NCBI RefSeq assembly: GCF_023242965.2
Contig: NZ_JALKFU020000006.1
Coordinates: 1 to 35,625 of the forward strand
Length of the DNA: 35,625 nucleotides
Reading direction: 5' to 3'
From: Frankia sp. AgKG'84/4
Lineage (GTDB): Bacteria > Actinomycetota > Actinomycetes > Frankiales > Frankiaceae
The translations under genes were made by a program, and so were the position numbers. The notes under the pieces are model-generated. The model saw nothing but the letters and a program-made list of their open reading frames with translations. It searched no databases and was not told where the DNA came from. Positions 7,615-15,927 of this stretch are shown here, in pieces. Each line of letters starts with the position of its first letter. The stretch's first letter is position 1.

Positions 7615-8733
7615 TCAGTGGGTGGAGGCCGCCAGTCGAGTCGGCGTCGCCGACACGAGCCCGAGCCGCTCGCGCAACGACCCGCTCTCGTAGCGGGAGC
7701 GGAAGACGCCACGGTCGCGCAGCTCGGGAACGAGACCCTGGGTGATCGCGAGAAGGTCGTGCGGCAGTGCCGCCGGCCGCAGGCGGAAGCCGGTCACCCC
7801 CAGGGCCTGCCAGGACTGCAGCAGGTCGGCGAGGCCGCCGGGGGTGCCGACGAAGATCGAGGCATCGGAGGCCAGCGGCGCGCCGTTGAGCCCGTCGAGG
7901 TGCGCCCGGCGCTCGTCCGCCGCGGCCTGCGTGTCGTCGAGCAGCACCAGCAGGTCCGCGTACACCTGCAGCGGCACTGGCCGCTGGTCGGTCGACTCCT
8001 GGTCCCGCAGGTCGGCGAGGATCTGCCGGAGCCCGTCCTGGTCCGGCGGGGTGACCAGGGCGAGGTCGGCCGACCGGGCGGCGAACTCGTGCGAGAAGCG
8101 GGTGTGGGAGAGCGTGATCACCACGGGATGGCCCTGCGGTGGCCGCGGTGTCGTGGTGGACCCGTCCACGCTGAACCATTCGTCGGTGACGTCGAGCGCC
8201 CGCACCCTCGTCGGGTCGACGAACCGTCCAGCCGCCGGCTGGCGGACGAGCGCGTCGTCGTCCCAGCTGTCCCAGAGCTGGCGGACCAGGTCGACGGTGC
8301 GCGAACCGGCGGCGAAACTGCGGCTCAGGTACGAAACCACCCCTGGGCTGTCCAGCGTGCGCGGCGGGGTCGGAAGCGGCTCGCGGTGCGTCGGCAGCGG
8401 ACCGGCGGCACCGCGGTGGGCCGCGATCGTGCGCCAGCCCGCCCGGCCGCCGCTGAGGTGGTCCAACGTCGCGAGGCCGGTCGCGAGACGGTACGGGTCG
8501 GTCCGCGTGGTCACCGACGGCACGATGCCGATCGAGGAGGTCGCCACCGCCATCGCGGTCGCTGCCAACAGCGGCTCGAGTCGCCCGCGTACCTGGTCGT
8601 GCCGGTCGTCCGGCTGGCCGGCCTGGACGGACTGGATCTCCGAGTTGTCTTCCACCGTCACGAAGTCCAGCAGGCCCCGCTCGGACTCGCGGGCGAGGTC
8701 CTGCCAGTAGATGCGTGGGCGGACACACTCCAA
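7615..8733 (-). CDS. Luciferase-like (LLM) flavin-dependent monooxygenase, N-terminus short
   Basis: About 372 residues from TTG 8733. Landmarks of FMNH2-dependent LLM proteins include RGLLDFVTVEDN, DDRHDQVRGRLEPLLAATAMA, GIVPSVTTRTDPYRLATGLATLDHLSGGRAGWR and the C-terminal TGFRLRPAALPHDLLAITQGLVPELRDRG. Family members have about 30 more residues at the start, including the first beta strand with a GWHPAAWR-type motif, and these are missing. The TAG stop of the preceding ABC gene is in the same frame only four codons upstream, so no longer start exists. The protein is probably 5'-truncated and may be inactive. In actinomycetes such genes often share operons with peptide-type ABC transporters, as here. 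Confidence 0.78.
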   Translation of the reverse strand: MECVRPRIYWQDLARESERGLLDFVTVEDNSEIQSVQAGQPDDRHDQVRGRLEPLLAATAMAVATSSIGIVPSVTTRTDPYRLATGLATLDHLSGGRAGWRTIAAHRGAAGPLPTHREPLPTPPRTLDSPGVVSYLSRSFAAGSRTVDLVRQLWDSWDDDALVRQPAAGRFVDPTRVRALDVTDEWFSVDGSTTTPRPPQGHPVVITLSHTRFSHEFAARSADLALVTPPDQDGLRQILADLRDQESTDQRPVPLQVYADLLVLLDDTQAAADERRAHLDGLNGAPLASDASIFVGTPGGLADLLQSWQALGVTGFRLRPAALPHDLLAITQGLVPELRDRGVFRSRYESGSLRERLGLVSATPTRLAASTH

Positions 8734-8742
8734 CGGTAGCGG

Positions 8743-10695
8743 CTACTTCATTGTCCCTTCGTGACCGGTCGCTCCGTTCTGCGTATCACTCTCTCCGACC
8801 GCCACGATGTCGGCCCGGTGCAGGCGGGGCAGCGCTGCGAGCAGGTCCTGGGTGTACGGATGGCCCGGGTGCTCGAAGACCTCCACGGCGTTGCCGGCCT
8901 CGACCACGCGGCCCGCCTGCATCACCATCACCCGATCACTGAGGTGCTGGATGACGGCGAGGTCGTGCGAGACGAAGAGCATGGCGGTGCCCAGATCGCG
9001 GCGCAGGCCGTCGAACAGGTCGAGGATCTGGCCCTGGACGGACACATCCAGCGCCGAGACGGGCTCGTCACAGACCAGCACATCCGGTTCGGGTGCCAGG
9101 GCGCGGGCGACGGCGACCCGCTGCCGCTCCCCACCGGACAACTGCGCCGGACGCCGGTCCAGCAGGCCCGCGCTCAGGCCGACCCGGTCCAGCAGCGCGG
9201 CGACGCGGCGGCGCCGCTGGTCGCTTCGGTCGGGCACGGCTTCGCCGACGATGCGCGCCACCGTGTAGCGCGGATCGAAGGAGCCGAGCGGATCCTGCGG
9301 CACCAGTTGGAGGCGGTGCCGCAGGGGGCGGCGCTTCGGCTCGGGCTGCTGCGACCAGGCCTCGCCGCCGAGCAGCACCTCGCCCGAGTCGGGCGTCAAC
9401 AGGGCGAGAACAAGGTTGGCGACCGTGGTCTTGCCGGATCCCGACTCGCCGACCAACCCGAGGATCTCAGCCGGTCGGAGCTCGAAGGACACGTCGTCGA
9501 CAGCTTGCCGGGCCGAGCCGTCCGGCCCGGGAAAGGACTTGCTCAGCCCGCGGGCGGTCAGGACCGGCGTCGGGGCCACCGCGGCGGGCGCGGGCGCCGC
9601 CGGGGAATCCGGCGCGCGTGCGGCACTGACCTCCACCGGCCCGGCCTGGACCAACGCGGCGGGTGGGGCCGGCGCGGCGGGCTCGGCGTACCAGCAGCGG
9701 GCCGTCCGGTCTGGCCCGACCGGCGCCGTCGGCGGTTGCTGTTCGATGCAGCGGTCGGTCACCAGCGGGCACCGCGGCGCGAACACGCATCCCTCGGTTG
9801 GCCGGACTGTGCCACCGGCGGCTGCCGCGGGTGGTGCGAGCGAACGGCCCCGGTTGTGCGCCGAGGGCACGGCCGCGATCAGGAGCCGGGTGTAGGGGTG
9901 CGCGGGCCTGGTCAGCAGCTCGGTCGCCGGTCCCTCCTCGACGATCAGTCCCTGGTACATCACCGCCACCCGGTCCGCGATACCGGCGACGACCGCGAGG
10001 TCATGGCTGACGAGGAGCAGGGCCGTGCCGGCGGCCTTCCTGCTCGCCAGCGATGCCAGCACCCGCGCCTGGATGGTGACATCGAGCGCGGTGGTCGGTT
10101 CGTCGGCGACGAGGACGGGCGGCGCCGCGGCCATCGCCGAGGCGATCAGTGCGCGCTGGCGCAGTCCGCCGGACAGCTCGCGCGGGTACTGGCGGGCACG
10201 TACCGCCGGCTCCGGGACGCCGGCCTGCTCCAGCAGGTCGATGACCCGGCCGGGGACGTCCCGGCTGGGCACCACCCGATGGTTGCGCAGGGCCTCGGCG
10301 ATCTCGGCCTGGACCGGCCGCAGCGGATCGAGTGACACCAGCGCGTCCTGGAGAACCAGGCCGATGGTGCCGCCGCGGAGCTGGCGCAGGCGGCGGGCGG
10401 GAACGCTGAGCAGGTCCTCGCCACCGAGTTCCAGCCGCTCCGCCTCGACCCGCGCGCGCCGGCCGGCGAGCCCGAGCAGAGAACGGACCGTCACGCTCTT
10501 GCCCGACCCTGACTCGCCGACGATGGCCAGGCACTCGCCGGCGGCGAGAGTGAGGTCGACGCCCCGCACGGCGTGGAGCCGGGAACGGTGCGTCGGAAAG
10601 GTGACGCGCAGGTCGCGGACGTCCAACAGTGGTCGTCCGGGTGGGCTCGGGCTGGGCGTCGGCGTGTGCCGCGGCTCGGCTGACGTGTCAGGCAC
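8743..10695 (-). CDS. Fused DppD-DppF ABC transporter ATPase
   Basis: 650 residues containing two complete ABC domains. The first has Walker A GESGSGKS at 60-67, signature LSGGLRQR near 174-181, Walker B VLVADEPT near 194-201 and switch His in LLVSHDL. It is followed by the cysteine-containing oligopeptide-transporter tail GCVFAPRCPLVTDRC (302-316). After an Ala/Pro linker (about 340-376) the second domain has Walker A at 416-423, LSGGERQR and VLVCDEPVSALD. This is the ATPase pair of dipeptide/nickel/oligopeptide importers in one chain. Its start overlaps the end of the DppC remnant by 8 bases. All catalytic motifs are intact, yet the membrane subunits and binding protein nearby are lost, so it is probably an orphan. 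Confidence 0.93.
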   Translation of the reverse strand: MPDTSAEPRHTPTPSPSPPGRPLLDVRDLRVTFPTHRSRLHAVRGVDLTLAAGECLAIVGESGSGKSVTVRSLLGLAGRRARVEAERLELGGEDLLSVPARRLRQLRGGTIGLVLQDALVSLDPLRPVQAEIAEALRNHRVVPSRDVPGRVIDLLEQAGVPEPAVRARQYPRELSGGLRQRALIASAMAAAPPVLVADEPTTALDVTIQARVLASLASRKAAGTALLLVSHDLAVVAGIADRVAVMYQGLIVEEGPATELLTRPAHPYTRLLIAAVPSAHNRGRSLAPPAAAAGGTVRPTEGCVFAPRCPLVTDRCIEQQPPTAPVGPDRTARCWYAEPAAPAPPAALVQAGPVEVSAARAPDSPAAPAPAAVAPTPVLTARGLSKSFPGPDGSARQAVDDVSFELRPAEILGLVGESGSGKTTVANLVLALLTPDSGEVLLGGEAWSQQPEPKRRPLRHRLQLVPQDPLGSFDPRYTVARIVGEAVPDRSDQRRRRVAALLDRVGLSAGLLDRRPAQLSGGERQRVAVARALAPEPDVLVCDEPVSALDVSVQGQILDLFDGLRRDLGTAMLFVSHDLAVIQHLSDRVMVMQAGRVVEAGNAVEVFEHPGHPYTQDLLAALPRLHRADIVAVGESDTQNGATGHEGTMK

Positions 10696-11155
10696 GGGGC
10701 ACCGACTCCCGGCGCTCGAACCGACGCTGCAGATCCCGCCCGACGATGTTCAGCGCGACGACGGTCAGGGCGATCGCGAGACCCGGAAACACCGCGGGCG
10801 CCCAGGCGACAGCGAGGTAGTTGCGACTGGTGGACAGCATCGATCCCCATTCGGGCGCCGGCGCCTTGGGGCCCAGCCCGAGGAAGCTGAGCGTCGTCCC
10901 CGCGATGATCGCCGAGCCGATATTGATCATCGAGAAGACGAGTAGGGGAGGCAGCGCGTTGGGCAGCACGTGCCGTAGCTGGATGGACAGGGGTGCTCGG
11001 CCGAGAACGACGGCGGCCCGGACGTAGCCGGACCGCCGGACCACCAGGCTCTGCGAACGCGCGATGCGCAGGAAGCCCGGCATCGTCGCGCAGGCCAGTG
11101 CGATGACGGAATGGCTGGAGCCCGGTCCGAGTGTCGCGATGACCAGTAGCGTTGG
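10688..11155 (-). pseudogene. DppC-type ABC permease, C-terminal half only
   Basis: Homology begins around 11155 (PTLLVIATLGPGSS) and continues to the stop. It includes the EAA-like cytoplasmic loop YVRAAVVLGRAPLSIQLRHVLPN that contacts the ATPase, plus the last membrane helices (GSAIIAGTTLSFLGLG and FPGLAIALTVVALNIVGRDL). About 155 residues of a normal ~290 remain. Upstream, an open frame reaches 11287, but those residues are low-complexity Arg/Pro. The missing N-terminal half, the DppB permease and the substrate-binding protein are nowhere nearby, so a deletion removed the front of the operon. Confidence 0.85.
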
Positions 11156-11810
11156 GGCACGGCCGGTGGATGGGACGGTGCGCGCCGCACGCGAGGGCGG
11201 CCGCGGGCGCGGGCGCGGGCGGTACTTGGCGGTGCGGGCCGTCGGGTGAGGATTGTGCGGCCCGCGCTGGCGCTGGGCGGGGGCCATGGCTCAGCGGCGA
11301 GACGCATGCGAGACCGAGCCGCCCTGACCGCATTGACCGTGCCCACGCCACGGTCGGTTGTGGGTGCGGCAGCAGGCTTCGCACGTGTTGACCGCCAGGT
11401 CACCGAGGCAAGCTGTCGGCCACCGGTCGAGTTTCCGCTGTCGTTTCGCGAACTCGACATCTTCATCACCGGTGGCGCACTCCATCGGGCGTGACATGAC
11501 CGCACGGGTGTGCCTGCGGTTGAGCGGCGGAAGGGACGCTGGCGGCGCTCGATTACAGGACGTACACAACCTGCCGCGGCACGCTGGGCCGTGCTCGGTG
11601 ATGCCAAGTCCTTTCAGGTCAGTGCGGATTTCATGTCGGAGCCTGCCCGCAGGCGCTGCGCCGTGCCGGGATTTCTGTGTCCACAATGAGCTCACCGCTC
11701 GCGGCGATCACGCGTTCCTGGCGGGCGGGACTGCCCACCTGTTTCTGCCGGTGGAGCGGGCACCGGCGCGCCGCCAGGCTTCAAGCTGACCGTATATCTG
11801 GGAAGGATTT
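11156..11810. other. Gene-poor stretch at the deletion edge
   Basis: This ~650-base stretch lies between the broken permease and the ABM gene. A short GC-simple tract (GGGCGCGGGCGCGGGC, near 11206-11221) sits at its left end. The open frames on both strands look like out-of-frame translations and match nothing I know. No RNA gene, repeat or element end was recognised. Confidence 0.35.
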
Positions 11811-12386
11811 GTGCTCATCGTGATCGGCAACGTCCGGGTGCAGCCCACACGCCGCGACGCGCTGGTGGCCGCGGCCCGGCAGGTGGTGGCCGCGGCCCGG
11901 CAGGTGGTGGCCGCCAGCCGCGGTGATGAGGGCTGCCAATCCTACGGCTTCTACGCCGACCTCGCTGACGAGAATGTGATCGTCGGCGTCGAGACCTGGC
12001 GGGACCAGGCCGCGCTGGACGCGCACATGGCACATCCGCACACGCAGGAATTCCTGGCCTGGACTGTCGACCTGCTCGACGGTACCCCGGAGATGGCCTT
12101 CCACCAGGTGCCCAGGATCTGCGCCGGGCGCTACTGTTACGCCGCGATGGCGCCCGCACGAAGAGCACTTCGACTACGGCTCACTTCTGATCATCACTGG
12201 GCTTCGCGCCGCCCACGGGACGGCGGCCCAGGTACCCGTCGCCCCGGCCGGACAGCAGCACGTGGACACGCTGACCACCGGCGCCTGCCAGGACAAGTGA
12301 CTCGACGGCAAGTGACGTGCCAGGACGCCAAGCGCCCTGACTGCGAATTGCCTGACCGCGAATCGCCGGATGGCGAGCGGGGTTGA
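11811..12386 (+). CDS. ABM-domain (antibiotic biosynthesis monooxygenase-like) protein with aberrant tail
   Basis: GTG at 11811 follows a GGGAAGGA Shine-Dalgarno at the right distance. Residues 1-103 form an ABM/dimeric alpha-beta barrel domain: MLIVIGNVRVQPTRRDAL, then GCQSYGFYADLADENVIVGVETWRDQAALDAHM and LDGTPEMAFHQV. Such small proteins act as cofactor-free monooxygenases or unknown barrel proteins, and normally end near residue 100. Here the frame runs on for ~88 residues of Arg-, Pro- and Asp-rich sequence without domain character, suggesting the original stop was lost. A perfect 21-bp tandem duplication adds AARQVVA to the first helix. Activity is uncertain. Confidence 0.7.
   Translation: MLIVIGNVRVQPTRRDALVAAARQVVAAARQVVAASRGDEGCQSYGFYADLADENVIVGVETWRDQAALDAHMAHPHTQEFLAWTVDLLDGTPEMAFHQVPRICAGRYCYAAMAPARRALRLRLTSDHHWASRRPRDGGPGTRRPGRTAARGHADHRRLPGQVTRRQVTCQDAKRPDCELPDRESPDGERG
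11865..11906. repeat. 21-bp tandem duplication in the ABM gene
   Basis: The 21 bases at 11865-11885 are repeated exactly at 11886-11906, adding seven residues (VAAARQV register) in frame within the first helix of the ABM domain. The next bases begin a third copy that breaks off. Confidence 0.93.
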
Positions 12387-12410
12387 CGGCCGCTGGGCGG
12401 TGCGCACTCC

Positions 12411-13028
12411 CTACCGCTGGGCCGTGGCGGTGATGCGGGCGTAGCCGAGGACGTGGCTGGACAGGGTGAAGGCCGCGACGGCGGGCGGTGTGGTGCTCGC
12501 CAGGCCAAGGCTGGGAATGTCCAGGGCGTACACGGTGAACTGGTAGTGGTGGGCGATATCGCCGGCTGGCGGGCAGGGCCCGAGATAGCCGGCCACACCC
12601 GCGTCATCGGTGCCGGACACCGCGCCGGGCGGCGGCGTCGAGCCGAGCTGGGTGGCGGTGGTGGGAATGTCCCAGACCAGCCAGTGCCAGAACCCGGACC
12701 CGGTCGGTGCGTCCGGGTCGAACAGGGTCACCGCGTAGCTGCGGGTACCCGCCGGCGCTCCGGTCCAGGCCAGCCGCACCGGCTGGTTGGGGGCGTCGCA
12801 GCCGAATCCGTTCGCCCAATGGCTGGCCGGGACCGCGCCGCCGTCGCGCACGTCCGGGCTGCTGGCCAGGAAACGCACCGCCTTGCCCGGGATGTCGCGG
12901 CGGACGGCCGTGTACCCGTAACCATCGGGGTGCCTGGGGCCGGAGCCGGCGACGGCCGTAGTGATCATTCCCACGGTGCAGAGCGCCGCGAGCGCGACAG
13001 CCGTCGCGACGCGAAACGGTGATCTCAT
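12411..13028 (-). CDS. Secreted PEBP-fold (YbhB/YbcL-type) protein
   Basis: 205 residues from ATG 13028, preceded by GGAAGG. Residues 1-27 are a signal peptide (MRSPFRVATAVALAALCTVGMITTAVAG). The mature part shows the two phosphatidylethanolamine-binding protein motifs: YAVTLFDPDAPTGSGFWHWL with WDIP (about 105-128), and YLGPCPPAGDIAHHYQFTVYALD (about 155-178). These line the small-anion pocket of the fold. Bacterial members are mostly uncharacterised; kinase- or lipid-related functions of the eukaryotic family should not be assumed. It faces a regulator remnant across a palindrome, which may once have controlled it. Confidence 0.9.
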   Translation of the reverse strand: MRSPFRVATAVALAALCTVGMITTAVAGSGPRHPDGYGYTAVRRDIPGKAVRFLASSPDVRDGGAVPASHWANGFGCDAPNQPVRLAWTGAPAGTRSYAVTLFDPDAPTGSGFWHWLVWDIPTTATQLGSTPPPGAVSGTDDAGVAGYLGPCPPAGDIAHHYQFTVYALDIPSLGLASTTPPAVAAFTLSSHVLGYARITATAQR

Positions 13029-13100
13029 GATTGCCTTCCGCTTGGTGGTCAGCGCGGACCACGATGCGGGCGGCGGCGCGGGCGCGGGAAGGCGTCGCGC

Positions 13101-13125
13101 ATCCTGGCATTCGGAATACCAGGAT
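13101..13125. promoter_or_regulatory. 25-bp palindrome between divergent PEBP and XRE genes
   Basis: The arms ATCCTGG (13101-13107) and CCAGGAT (13119-13125) are perfect complements, and ATTC (13109-13112) pairs with GAAT (13114-13117). Only one of the twelve pairs is mismatched. It lies 73 bases upstream of the PEBP start and 42 bases upstream of the XRE regulator start. This is the classic place and shape of a dimeric regulator's operator, most simply for the regulator encoded next to it. Confidence 0.7.
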
Positions 13126-13166
13126 CGCCGCTGGAATCCGCCCAGGAGGAGGTCGATCATGGCGGT

Positions 13167-13938
13167 ATGACGCACCGGCCGACGACGCGACGCCCGGAGC
13201 TGGCGCGGTTCCTCCGGGCGAAACGGGCACGACTGCGGCCGCAGGACGTGGGCCTGCCCCGCGGTGACCGTCGCCGCGCCCCGGGCCTGCGGCGGCAGGA
13301 GGTCGCGCAGTTGGCGGCGGTCAGCATCGACTGGTATATCCGGCTGGAACAGGGGCAGGTGGGCACGCCGCTGTGATGTCCTCGCCCGCAACGCCGCCGC
13401 GGCGGCGCTGTTCGGTGAGGATTTCGGCACCGGCGAGGCGGTAAACAATGCCTACCAGCTTTTCCTGGACCCGCGGACCCGGGAAACACAGCTCGACTGG
13501 ACCCGTATCGCGCGGGAGACCGTCGGGAACCTGCGCGCTGATCTCGCGCGTCACCGCGACGACGCCCGACTGGGGGAGGTCATCGCGCGCCTGTGCCGGG
13601 ACAGCGCGGAATTCGCCGTCTGGTGGGACGACCACACGGTGAAGGAGCGCTCCCATGGCGTCAAGCGCATCTGTCACCCGGTGGCCGGTGAGATGACCGT
13701 CGCCTATGACATTCTCGCCACCCTGGACGGCTCCCATCAGCGCCTGTTCGTCGTCACCCCGGTCGATGCGGCGACCGACCGGGCGCTGCGCGGCCTCATG
13801 ACGGACCGCAGGCGATTTAGGACCGGCCAGCCATGCCGTGTCATCCAGGAAGTCTCCGTAGCGGCTCCGCTCGCGCCAACGGTCACGTCACCGCCGGCCG
13901 GCAGCAAGATGGACCTGGCTGGTCATCCCGCCTCGTGA
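13167..13938 (+). pseudogene. XRE/MmyB-type regulator with internal deletion and frameshift
   Basis: The first frame (13167-13376) gives the HTH: RPELARFLRAKRARLRPQDVGLP, then APGLRRQEVAQLAAVSIDWYIRLEQG, and hits TGA at 13374. The MmyB-like ligand domain continues in another frame: RCDVLARNAAAAALFG, FLDPRTRETQLDWTRIARETVGNLR and HGVKRICHPVAGEMTVAYD. Intact relatives have ~60 residues between the HTH and the RxDVLAWNxxAxALFG motif. Here they are missing, so a deletion at about 13360-13376 joined the halves out of frame. Both halves are well conserved, so the damage looks recent. Intact relatives often repress a divergent oxidoreductase; here the divergent gene encodes a PEBP protein. Confidence 0.82.
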
Positions 13939-13946
13939 CCGTTCGC

Positions 13947-14510
13947 CTACTTCGCAGTTTCCGCGGCGCGCGCTGAGAGCGCTGAGACCGCTGCCGCCGC
14001 GCGTCGGTCACGGCCGGTGAGTTTCCAGGCGGCGAGCCGCACGACCATGGCGGGGGTCGGCGGGAAGATGCCGAGTTGGCCGAGCATGGTCATGTCGTCG
14101 CGGACGGCCTCGTGGCCGACCACTCTCTCGTCGCGCACCGTCAGCACGTGGATCTGCTCGAAGTCGATCTCGCGGCCGGTCGGCGGGACGATCTTGTCCA
14201 CCTTCTCGTTGCGGAAGAGCACGAACGGTCCGGTCTGCCGTCCCTGCATCCGGATCCGGACGAACACGTGGCCGCGCTCGTCGTCGACGCCCGTGTCGAG
14301 GACGGGGAAGCGCAGGTCGGTGAACGCCGAACGCATCCAGGCACTTGAGGCGAGCACGCCGGCCGGTCCGGGGATCGCGCAGGCGACGGGGGAGTTGGAC
14401 GCCTCCCGGTTGTGGAAGTCGGCGCCGACGACCTCGGCAGCGAGTGCCGGGTCACCGGTCTCCAGGACCTTGAAGAGCGAATGCGCGCTGTCGGTGGCGT
14501 TGCCGGTCAT
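13947..14510 (-). CDS. SnoaL-like (NTF2-fold) protein
   Basis: 187 residues from ATG 14510 with GGGAG upstream. The sequence has the layout of SnoaL-like cyclase/isomerase relatives: ALAAEVVGADFHNREASNS, then GPAGVLASSAWMRSAFTDLRFPVLDTGVDDERGHVFVRIRMQGRQTGPFVLF and REIDFEQIHVLTVRDERVVGHEAVRDDMTMLGQLG. In this fold a conical pocket binds small polycyclic or other hydrophobic ligands; many members have no known reaction. It is transcribed away from a TetR regulator with an inverted repeat between them, so that regulator probably controls it. Confidence 0.8.
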   Translation of the reverse strand: MTGNATDSAHSLFKVLETGDPALAAEVVGADFHNREASNSPVACAIPGPAGVLASSAWMRSAFTDLRFPVLDTGVDDERGHVFVRIRMQGRQTGPFVLFRNEKVDKIVPPTGREIDFEQIHVLTVRDERVVGHEAVRDDMTMLGQLGIFPPTPAMVVRLAAWKLTGRDRRAAAAVSALSARAAETAK

Positions 14511-14573
14511 GGGAACTCCCGCGGTGAGGTCTGTTGAGGGGGGTGCCTGGCCAAATTGACGATACGGCAAACC

Positions 14574-14602
14574 TATTGAATCACCAAAGGATGCATTCAA
14601 TA
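14574..14602. promoter_or_regulatory. Inverted repeat between SnoaL-like and TetR genes
   Basis: TATTGAAT at 14574-14581 is perfectly mirrored by ATTCAATA at 14595-14602, with a 13-base spacer. It is strikingly AT-rich for the surroundings, lies 25 bases upstream of the TetR start and 64 bases from the SnoaL-like start, and overlaps where promoters for both genes should be. A TetR operator is the likely role. Confidence 0.65.
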
Positions 14603-14626
14603 TGTGCGACGGGTAAGGTGGCGCGC

Positions 14627-15235
14627 ATGTCCAGCAAGCGCGCCTACACCTCCCCGCTGCGGGAGAAGGCGGCTGCGCAGACGCGCGAGGCGATCCTGCA
14701 GGCCGCGACGGAGCTGTTCGGGCAGCGCGGCTACGGCCTGGTGACGGTCGCGGATATCGCAGCCGCGGCTGGTGTCTCGCCCAAGACCGTTTTCGCAAGC
14801 GTCGGTAGCAAGCGCGAGATCATGGATCGCATCATCGACGCCGGGGTGGCCGCGTCCCGCTACAAAGAGGCGTTGCGGCAGGTACTGAGCCTGAGCACGC
14901 CGCGGGAGGTCCTCGCGGCGCTGGCGGCGGGCACCCGCTACGGGAACGAGTCGCAGTTCACCGTGCATGAGGCGATCCGCCTGGCGCTGCCGGTCCACGA
15001 AGACGGCGCGGCGCTCTGGGAGCGAGCGACCCGCGACTACCGTGCGGCGCTGCGCGAGGCGGCCGACCATCTGCACACCCTCACGCCGCGCCCGCGCTAT
15101 GCGGCGAAGGAGACCGCGGACCTGCTCTGGCTCTGGTTCGGCCCGCACGGCTGGCGCACGCTCGTCGCCGAGTCCGGCTGGTCCTGGGACCACGCCGAAA
15201 CCGCGATCCGTGAGACGGCCATCGCAGCCCTCTAA
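14627..15235 (+). CDS. TetR-family transcriptional regulator
   Basis: 202 residues from ATG 14627. The HTH reads REAILQAATELFGQRGYGLVTVADIAAAAGVSPKTVFASVGSKREIM (about residues 18-64), diagnostic of TetR. The C-terminal domain (DAGVAASRYKEALRQVL to AIRETAIAAL) fits a small-ligand pocket with a Trp-rich segment (LLWLWFGPHGWRTL). An in-frame ATG upstream at 14534 would extend it through the operator-like repeat and was rejected. It is divergent from the SnoaL-like gene, its likely target along with itself. Confidence 0.9.
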   Translation: MSSKRAYTSPLREKAAAQTREAILQAATELFGQRGYGLVTVADIAAAAGVSPKTVFASVGSKREIMDRIIDAGVAASRYKEALRQVLSLSTPREVLAALAAGTRYGNESQFTVHEAIRLALPVHEDGAALWERATRDYRAALREAADHLHTLTPRPRYAAKETADLLWLWFGPHGWRTLVAESGWSWDHAETAIRETAIAAL

Positions 15236-15770
15236 ACGAACCCTGAACTCAGCCGAATACTCAGGCTGAAGGCGCGAAGTCCGGCACTCGCCACGACGCC
15301 GAGAAGGAGGGGCAAGGACAGCCCGCTTGGCGTGTCGGTGGCGCTCGGAGCGTGCCGCGCATGTCTGGGGCGTCCGCACCCACATTTCGCCCACAATGTG
15401 CCACTTGGCGGTGCGGCCCTCGCAGCCGAGGCCGGGCGTGGTCACCGGGGGCTCATGGCGCTGTGATCTCGGCGGTGGTGACGGTGGGGAGTTCGTCAAG
15501 CCGGCCTGTGGGGATCGCCGTGGCGAGCACCCGCCGCACCGCAGCGGGGATCTGGATCTGCTGGCCGCTTCAAATAGCCGAAGCCGTGCACGACGTCTTC
15601 GTCGATCTGCCAGGAGTGGCCGCCATCCGAGGACCATGGCCGCAGTGTCGCGGGCCGCGCGGCACCCCCCACGGGTTGCGGCACACGGTGTCGCGCTCAA
15701 GCTTCTTCAGAAGCCCCCGAGGTGGGCCTTCCGCGGCCGCAGCACCCTCGCCCTTGAGCCCGTGTACGTC
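15236..15770. other. Decayed stretch without a recognisable gene
   Basis: About 535 bases with several open frames but none with family character. A minus-strand frame has a short protein-like run (DGGHSWQIDEDVVHGFGYL near 15585-15640) that breaks off. It may be remains of a gene, but I cannot name it. Confidence 0.3.
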
Positions 15771-15926
15771 GTCCACCGGCTGAATGGACGAGCGACCGGC
15801 AAGCAGCTCGACCAGAACGGCGATAGCGTCGTCGAAATCGAGACTTGGGCAATCAACCAGCGCGGACAGTACGTCACGCCGGGCACGGCTACCGTCACGC
15901 TTCCGCGCAGGCCAGGAGAGGTGTGA
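15771..15926 (+). pseudogene. MaoC-like dehydratase, C-terminal fragment
   Basis: The last ~51 residues of an open frame read GRATGKQLDQNGDSVVEIE, then TWAINQRGQYVTPGTATVTL. The pattern (V/A)TGK...W..NQRG...TPGTATV is the C-terminal strand region of MaoC/R-specific hydratase proteins. The catalytic hydratase motif and the rest of the hot-dog fold are absent upstream. The TGA at 15924-15926 ends one base before the UspA start. Confidence 0.7.
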
Positions 15927-15927
15927 G

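Noticed and set aside
12160-12300. Second gene or frameshifted continuation after the ABM domain (frame reading HFDYGSLLIITGLRAAHG)
   Set aside because: The run is short, has no start or family match, and could be chance.
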